Shown: one piece after another, positions 23,097 to 27,425 of the stretch
Numbering within the stretch: position 1 is the first letter of the stretch
How the letters are laid out: every line of letters begins with the position of its first letter
Origin: JAQIBY01 sp034658655
GTDB lineage: Bacteria > Bacteroidota > Bacteroidia > Bacteroidales > ML635J-15
Direction of reading: 5' to 3'
DNA length: 27,425 bases
NCBI GenBank assembly: GCA_034658655.1
Contig: JAYEFQ010000008.1
Coordinates: 1 to 27,425 of the forward strand
The notes under the pieces: model-generated
Database searches by the model: none
The model's input: the letters and a program-made list of their open reading frames with translations, nothing else
Told to the model about the DNA's origin: nothing
Translations under genes and position numbers: made by a program

Positions 23097-24245
23097 TTAT
23101 TTGTTAAGAATAATTCGGAAAGTTGTGCCTGTTTTCGGGTCGGATTGTTTAATGAAAATTCGTCCATTATGATACTCTTCAATAATTCGTTTACTTAATG
23201 AGAGACCAAGACCCCACCCTCTTTGCTTTGTCGTATAGCCCGGTTGGAAAACAGTTTTGTGTTTGGATTTTATAATGCCTTTTCCGGTATCACTAATATC
23301 AATCATGACTTGATTTTCTAAATTGATTAAATTGATTGTGATTTTTCCTTTACCTTCCATTGCATCTATTGCATTGCGACAAATATTTTCAATGACCCAC
23401 TCAAAAAGGTTTAGGCTAAGCGGTATTATTATTGGGTTTTCGTCAATTATATTAATTTCAAAATTAATTTTTTTCGAGCTTCTGTTTTGAATGTAATCGA
23501 TGGCAAACCTGAGTACCTTTTGTATTGGTTCTTTATTTAATGCCGCGGCAGATCCAATTTTTGAAAAACGTTCAGCAACACGTTCCAGTCGTTTTACATC
23601 TTTTTCCATTTCTTTAATACTTGGATTTTCCGGATTTTCAAGTTTTAAAACTTCTATCCATCCCATGAGTGATGATATCGGTGTCCCAAGCTGGTGAGCC
23701 GTTTCTTTTGACATTCCTAGCCATACATGGTTTTGTTCAGATTTTCTGGAGTTACTGAATGCTAGGTAAGACACTAAAATAAATAGGGTAATGATTCCGA
23801 GTTGAATAAATGGATAGTAATATAGTTGAGTTAAAATTGTGGAATCGTTAAAGTAAATAAAGTTTCGTTTCTCGTTTAATAATTTAATTTCAATGGGGGC
23901 ATGATTTTTTTTCATGTCCTCAAGGGTTTTGTGTTTGAATTCTGGGCTTTTCATTTTTAAAGAATCCAGGTTTCTGTAAGAAATAATACTGTCTTGAGGT
24001 GTTGCTAATATTACTGGAATTGTATTATTACTTAGTAGTACATGAAAAATAAAGGATACGTCTTGATCCGGATTGGCTTTTTGAATTTCCTCATTGGCTT
24101 TTGCCCAAAGTTCAACACGTTTTCTTTCTTCATCAGAAAGTTTTTTCATTAAAAAATTTGTATAAAATAGAGAGCCGGCACCAATTAAAATGGCAACAAA
24201 AAAGAGGAGGAGTTTCCAACGGCGTTTTCGATTGTATATATTCAC
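23097..24245 (-). CDS. Membrane sensor histidine kinase (orphan)
   Basis: The 382-residue protein has membrane helices at about 11-32 and 143-164 flanking a periplasmic sensor region of about 110 residues. There is no evident HAMP domain, and the catalytic core follows directly. The H-box holds the phospho-accepting His184 in SKETAHQLGTPISSLMGW. The N-box is NICRNAID (287-294), the G1 box DTGKG (319-323) and the G2 box GWGLGLS (343-349). The AHQLGTP H-box is a type I know from Bacteroidota kinases. Start is GTG at 24245. No response regulator adjoins it, so its partner lies elsewhere. The signal is unknown. Confidence 0.9.
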   Translation of the reverse strand: MNIYNRKRRWKLLLFFVAILIGAGSLFYTNFLMKKLSDEERKRVELWAKANEEIQKANPDQDVSFIFHVLLSNNTIPVILATPQDSIISYRNLDSLKMKSPEFKHKTLEDMKKNHAPIEIKLLNEKRNFIYFNDSTILTQLYYYPFIQLGIITLFILVSYLAFSNSRKSEQNHVWLGMSKETAHQLGTPISSLMGWIEVLKLENPENPSIKEMEKDVKRLERVAERFSKIGSAAALNKEPIQKVLRFAIDYIQNRSSKKINFEINIIDENPIIIPLSLNLFEWVIENICRNAIDAMEGKGKITINLINLENQVMIDISDTGKGIIKSKHKTVFQPGYTTKQRGWGLGLSLSKRIIEEYHNGRIFIKQSDPKTGTTFRIILNK

Positions 24246-24299
24246 AGTATTAATCTTTTGTGCATAAACGAGTTTCTGGTTTATTTATTTTGTTATACT

Positions 24300-24387
24300 A
24301 TTTATTAATCAAAATTGCGAGTATAATGCCGATGTAGATACAGCTCCGATAGGCGAAGCAAAGCGTAGCATATTGGTAGTTTTGAAT
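24300..24387. repeat. Interspersed hairpin repeat, copy 2
   Basis: This matches 5782-5859 with about seven substitutions and a 10-base insertion (AAGCAAAGCG) in the hairpin loop. The stem CCGATA/TATTGG is kept, using a G-T pair where the other copy has a Watson-Crick pair. It lies between the histidine kinase and the membrane-protein gene. One frame reads through this copy without a stop, but copy 1 has a stop and a 10-base length difference, so it is not a conserved coding sequence. Confidence 0.75.
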
Positions 24388-24402
24388 CACAATCGGTATT
24401 AT

Positions 24403-25407
24403 TTACCCATTTCCGGATAAACTGCTAAAAACAGAAAGTGTTTGTGATATTATAAAAAAGATGAAAATAATCCAGGTTAAAGTTCGTGGTAGAAAGCGGG
24501 TTTTCGTATTTACGAGATAATTGACGAAAATGTAAGCCATGGGTAAAGCAAGGAAGACGCGATTGTAAATAGAAAATCCGTCCATTACATAGGCAATAGA
24601 TGAAAACAAAAGCAATCCGACTATAAAGGAAAGGTGTTTTCGTTTAATGATTTTCAAAAATCCTGAGTTTAATGATAAAAATACCAAGCTGATGATGCTT
24701 AAAAAAGTGAGTAGAAAGTCCAGAAATAATCCGGTAAAATCTGGTACTATTAGTCCACTAAATACTTGATTGAAAAGAAAATGTTGATGCCAAATTTGTA
24801 AATTATCTGACATAAATGCGATTGCAAAAAGTATAAAATATACACTGAATAAACCTAATATAATATTGATATTATTCCGAAGGTTAAGTTGGTTGTAAAT
24901 TGCTAACCCAATGAATAATAGTGGTACGTAGAGCAGTGTTTGCGGCAAAAACAAGCTTGCTGTAGCAATAAAAAAACCGGTCCAGAATAGCTTGCTGTAT
25001 TTTTTTGATGATTGATTAATCATTAAAAACATAAAAATGCTTAATAAGAGGATACTTGAGCTGATTAGTTCTGCTGAGATATGAAATAAACGATAATCAT
25101 TAAAGCTGATGATTAAATAGAGCCATGAGGGGAAATAATAGGCATTGCTTATTATATTGAGTTGATAATTAATGTGATAGGTTAAGAATAAATTAATAAA
25201 GACGAAAGGGATTGCGATAAGAATTGACCAAGTAGTGGAAATTGGAATCCCATCCATCCATGAATTTGCAATTCTTAATGAATCAACATGATAGGTTTGG
25301 CTATTATCAGGAAAAATAAACTGTAAACTAACAATTGCCATCGACATAACAATTAAGGATGCCAATACAATAGGTTTGTTTTTTGCAATGCTGAGTTCCC
25401 GTTTCAT
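24403..25407 (-). CDS. Multi-pass integral membrane protein, DUF6427-like
   Basis: The 334-residue protein is strongly hydrophobic with about eight to ten predicted membrane helices (for example 13-32, 58-77, 115-135, 140-175, 183-200, 230-250, 262-278, 285-300 and 310-328). It has few charged residues and no recognisable catalytic motif. Bacteroidota genomes often carry a membrane protein of this sort beside purD, which I recall as the DUF6427 family; that assignment is from memory of context and profile. The start lies only three bases after the purD stop, so the genes are co-transcribed. A glycosyltransferase-like or polymerase-like membrane role is possible but unsupported. Confidence 0.75.
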   Translation of the reverse strand: MKRELSIAKNKPIVLASLIVMSMAIVSLQFIFPDNSQTYHVDSLRIANSWMDGIPISTTWSILIAIPFVFINLFLTYHINYQLNIISNAYYFPSWLYLIISFNDYRLFHISAELISSSILLLSIFMFLMINQSSKKYSKLFWTGFFIATASLFLPQTLLYVPLLFIGLAIYNQLNLRNNINIILGLFSVYFILFAIAFMSDNLQIWHQHFLFNQVFSGLIVPDFTGLFLDFLLTFLSIISLVFLSLNSGFLKIIKRKHLSFIVGLLLFSSIAYVMDGFSIYNRVFLALPMAYIFVNYLVNTKTRFLPRTLTWIIFIFFIISQTLSVFSSLSGNG

Positions 25408-25410
25408 AGT

Positions 25411-26679
25411 TTATAAATCAAATCCGATATCTTTACGGTAATATTTTTTGTTAAACTGGATTGTTTCTGCGGTTTGATAAGATAATGCTAAGGCCTTTTT
25501 CATGTCACTCGCGAGTGATGTTACTGCCAGTACTCTACCACCTGCGGTTCGTATTTTATTGCTATCTGTTTTTGTTCCTGCATGAAAGAGTATGCTTTTT
25601 TCTGCATTGTCTAAGCCTGAAATTTGTTCTCCTTTACTATAAGCTTTAGGATAGCCGCCTGAAACCAACATTACTGTGGCAGCAGTGCGTTTGTCAATAT
25701 CTACAGTGATGTTTTTAAGAGATCGACTTGCGGTTGCAATTAGCAAATCAGTTAAGTCAGATTTTATACGCGGGATCACCGACTCTGTCTCTGGGTCTCC
25801 CATTCTGACATTATATTCAATCACATAAGGTTCGTCTTTCACTTTAATTAATCCGAAAAAGACGAAGCCTTTGTAGTTCATGCCTTCACTTTCAATTCCG
25901 TGAATTGTCGGTTTAATGATTTTGTTTTCAATTCTTTTCATGAATTCATTGTCCGCAAAGGGAACCGGAGAAATTGAGCCCATGCCTCCTGTGTTGAGTC
26001 CGGTGTCTTTTTCGCCTATGCGTTTGTAATCTTTGGCTTCAGGAAGTGTTATGTATGATTTTCCGTCAGTGAGTACGAAGACAGAGAGTTCAATTCCGTC
26101 AAGAAATTCTTCAATAACAACGGTTTTGGATGCATCTCCAAATTTTCCATCTAACATTTCTTTCAGTGAAGCTTTTGCTTCATCGCGATTTTCAATAATT
26201 AGAACGCCTTTTCCTGCAGCCAGTCCGTCAGCTTTAAGTACAAAGGGCGGATTTTGCTTGTCGAGAAAGGCATTGGCTTCAATTAAGTTTTCTTGGGTTG
26301 CTGAAAAGTATCCAGCAGTTGGAATTTGATATTTTTTCATAAATTCCTTAGCAAACTGTTTGCTGCCTTCTAATTGTGCTGCAAATTTATCTGGACCAAT
26401 AATTAAAATATTTTTAAGTTTCGCATCATGCAGAAAGAAATCAACAATTCCGTTTACAAGGGGGTCTTCTGGCCCAACGATAAGCATCTGAATTTCTTTT
26501 TCTATGCAAAGTAATTTAATTGCTTCAAAATCTGTTGGTTTTATGGGGATGTTTTCTCCAAGGCTTGCTGTTCCGGCATTTCCGGGTGCAATAAAGCATT
26601 GTTCGCATTTTTGAGATTGCGTAATTTTCCAGGCTATTGCATGTTCACGTCCACCGGATCCTAGAATTAGAATTTTCAT
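25411..26679 (-). CDS. purD: Phosphoribosylamine-glycine ligase (GAR synthetase)
   Basis: PurD joins phosphoribosylamine and glycine with ATP, the second step of purine synthesis. The start at 26679 gives MKILILGSGGREHAIAWKI and 422 residues; the frame is open to 26760, but the extra 27 residues cross a palindrome and do not resemble the family. GSGGREHA (7-14) binds substrate. The ATP-grasp part includes PFVLKADGLAAGKGV, EEFLDGIELSVFVLTDG and GGMGSISP, and the signature FFGLIKVKDEPYVIEYNVRMGDPE. The C-terminal domain is complete (VMLVSGGYPKAYSKGEQISG). It is followed after three bases by the membrane-protein gene. Confidence 0.96.
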   Translation of the reverse strand: MKILILGSGGREHAIAWKITQSQKCEQCFIAPGNAGTASLGENIPIKPTDFEAIKLLCIEKEIQMLIVGPEDPLVNGIVDFFLHDAKLKNILIIGPDKFAAQLEGSKQFAKEFMKKYQIPTAGYFSATQENLIEANAFLDKQNPPFVLKADGLAAGKGVLIIENRDEAKASLKEMLDGKFGDASKTVVIEEFLDGIELSVFVLTDGKSYITLPEAKDYKRIGEKDTGLNTGGMGSISPVPFADNEFMKRIENKIIKPTIHGIESEGMNYKGFVFFGLIKVKDEPYVIEYNVRMGDPETESVIPRIKSDLTDLLIATASRSLKNITVDIDKRTAATVMLVSGGYPKAYSKGEQISGLDNAEKSILFHAGTKTDSNKIRTAGGRVLAVTSLASDMKKALALSYQTAETIQFNKKYYRKDIGFDL

Positions 26680-26719
26680 CTTGTTTTTTTTGTAAAAATA
26701 ATACTTCATGCGCATATTA

Positions 26720-26734
26720 CCTAACAGTGTTAGG
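26720..26734. promoter_or_regulatory. Perfect 15-base palindrome upstream of purD
   Basis: CCTAACAGTGTTAGG is a perfect 7-1-7 inverted repeat 41 bases before the purD start. Its compact symmetry resembles a dimeric repressor operator. A TATTTTTA near-match to the -7 box lies between it and purD on the minus strand. No T-run follows, so it is not a terminator. The regulator is unknown, and the role is inference. Confidence 0.4.
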
Positions 26735-26760
26735 AATAATCCGTATTTTTTAGGCTCCAT

Positions 26761-27093
26761 TTAAATATAATGGTATTAGAAATATTTGTTTTTTCTCAAA
26801 TACTTGAAAATAAATTCATTATATTTTGCTTACAATACTGAGCTTTCCAGATATTTTTTTTTAATAGAGCCCAATAAATAAATGATAAATATCGAATGCT
26901 AAAACCTGTCCGGCGTAACGAAGTGAAGACGGATAAAAAATGTCAAAGTTATTTTTGCTTTGTAACCGTAATGTTTTGTTGTTTTAACTTTATCATTTTT
27001 CATTCGATATTCGAAATTTATTAAAACTAAACCAGATAAACTGGAAATCCTAATTTCTAAATCCTAAACAATGATGTTTAATAAAGCCATTTT
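26761..27093. other. Intergenic region with inverted repeats; no gene seen
   Basis: No convincing gene lies here. On the minus strand a 34-codon frame (about 26901-27002) exists, but it runs through a hairpin element and looks spurious. The region holds an 11-bp perfect inverted repeat whose arms are 102 bases apart, an internal hairpin (GTCCG/CGGAT) and AT-rich flanks, described as a separate repeat. Confidence 0.55.
26873..27022. repeat. MITE-like or extragenic inverted-repeat element
   Basis: AATATCGAATG (26888-26898) and CATTCGATATT (27001-27011) are perfect 11-base inverted repeats, and AATAAAT (26873-26879) with ATTTATT (27016-27022) adds an outer pair. The interior has GTCCG and CGGAT (about 26910-26934) closing a loop that contains CGAAGTGAAG, similar to CGAAGCAAAG in the loop of the repeat at 24300. 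No target-site duplication is visible. It could be a small non-autonomous element or a family of extragenic hairpins. Confidence 0.45.
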
Positions 27094-27425
27094 TTATTGG
27101 GCATAGCTTATGAATAGGGTAATAAACATGCCCATAATGCCGAGTAAATAGGCTGGATATAGTTCCTTGGGTTTGCATGTTTTTAGTGCAAGCAAGGCGC
27201 TACCGATAATTCCACTAATTACAATAATGATTATAAAAAAGCATCTTGTTTCAAGTCCAAAAAACACACTTAAAAATGCGGTTAATCCAATCATGCTTCC
27301 CCAAGCTGCGGCATGAAAATTCAATTTTATAAATACTTGAGCAGCAGTTAATAAAATTAGATTAATAATTAGGGAATAAAACAGTTTAGTAATTATAATC
27401 GGGAATCCGTAGCGTTGCATTAAAA
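27094..27425 (-). CDS. 3' part of a small multi-pass membrane protein, PAP2-like
   Basis: The visible 108 codons from ATG 27420 stay open to the window edge, so the true start is probably outside. There are four or so hydrophobic helices (about 8-28, 38-55, 60-82 and 90-106). The stretch FHAAAWGSMIGL, then SALLALKTCKPKELYPAYLLG, resembles the C-terminal half of PAP2-type membrane proteins, in which an xxLxxHxxxxVxxGxxxG motif appears. Here the position of the catalytic His seems to be Cys or Lys, so it may be a non-catalytic relative. The assignment is weak; a generic membrane protein is the safe call. Confidence 0.5.
   Translation of the reverse strand, partial: LMQRYGFPIIITKLFYSLIINLILLTAAQVFIKLNFHAAAWGSMIGLTAFLSVFFGLETRCFFIIIIVISGIIGSALLALKTCKPKELYPAYLLGIMGMFITLFISYAQ

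Noticed and set aside
26901..27002. 34-codon minus-strand frame in the purD upstream spacer
   Set aside because: Runs through a hairpin repeat; frames over such repeats are usually spurious.
1..27425. CRISPR arrays, tRNA or rRNA genes, intact insertion sequences
   Set aside because: No regularly spaced direct repeats, cloverleaf-type sequences, rRNA motifs or transposase frames were seen.

Overview
The window comes from an AT-rich genome of the Bacteroidota (Bacteroidetes). The evidence is a full-length SprA, the outer-membrane translocon of the type IX secretion system (T9SS); several promoter boxes of the TTTG-N(about 20)-TAnnTTTG type used by this phylum; a near absence of Shine-Dalgarno sequences; and a histidine kinase and an ECF-sigma/beta-barrel pair of Bacteroidota style. 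I cannot assign a genus. A member of the class Bacteroidia is a reasonable guess.

Layout. (1) 342-4399, + strand: translation genes rplM, rpsI, rpsB, tsf, then a good intrinsic terminator, then pyrH and frr. The rplM start is best read as GTG at 409, and rpsB has a probable structured leader. (2) 4462-5663: a secreted beta-rich protein with a C-terminal domain seen in otherwise uncharacterised proteins. (3) 5664-8834: an accessory patch. It holds an interspersed hairpin repeat, the broken C-terminus of a tyrosine recombinase, a complete MNT/HEPN toxin-antitoxin pair whose antitoxin carries an XRE DNA-binding domain, a decayed fragment of a second antitoxin copy, a gene split by a -1 frameshift at a run of ten A, and an alpha/beta hydrolase. 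(4) 8888-12142, - strand: a glycosyltransferase, a possible 28-residue membrane protein, an ECF sigma factor and a membrane-anchored beta-barrel protein that may be its regulator. (5) 12165-20216, - strand: ruvA and sprA, closely spaced. (6) 20302-23034, - strand: yceD, rpmF (too short for routine ORF calling), plsX and fabH, the common gene order for starting fatty-acid and phospholipid synthesis. (7) 23097-27425, - strand: an orphan histidine kinase, a second copy of the hairpin repeat, a multi-pass membrane protein, purD, a repeat-like intergenic stretch, and the 3' part of a small membrane protein cut by the window edge.

Most genes are core housekeeping functions. The unusual material is concentrated in 5664-8834, which looks like the remains of one or more insertions beside a working toxin-antitoxin module. 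The most unusual observations are the A10 frameshift gene, the recombinase remnant, the second antitoxin fragment, the operator-like palindrome over the toxin-antitoxin promoter, the repeat shared by two distant intergenic regions, and the small membrane ORF that overlaps the glycosyltransferase stop. I see no CRISPR array, tRNA, rRNA or intact insertion sequence. No wholly new multi-gene system can be claimed from sequence reading alone.
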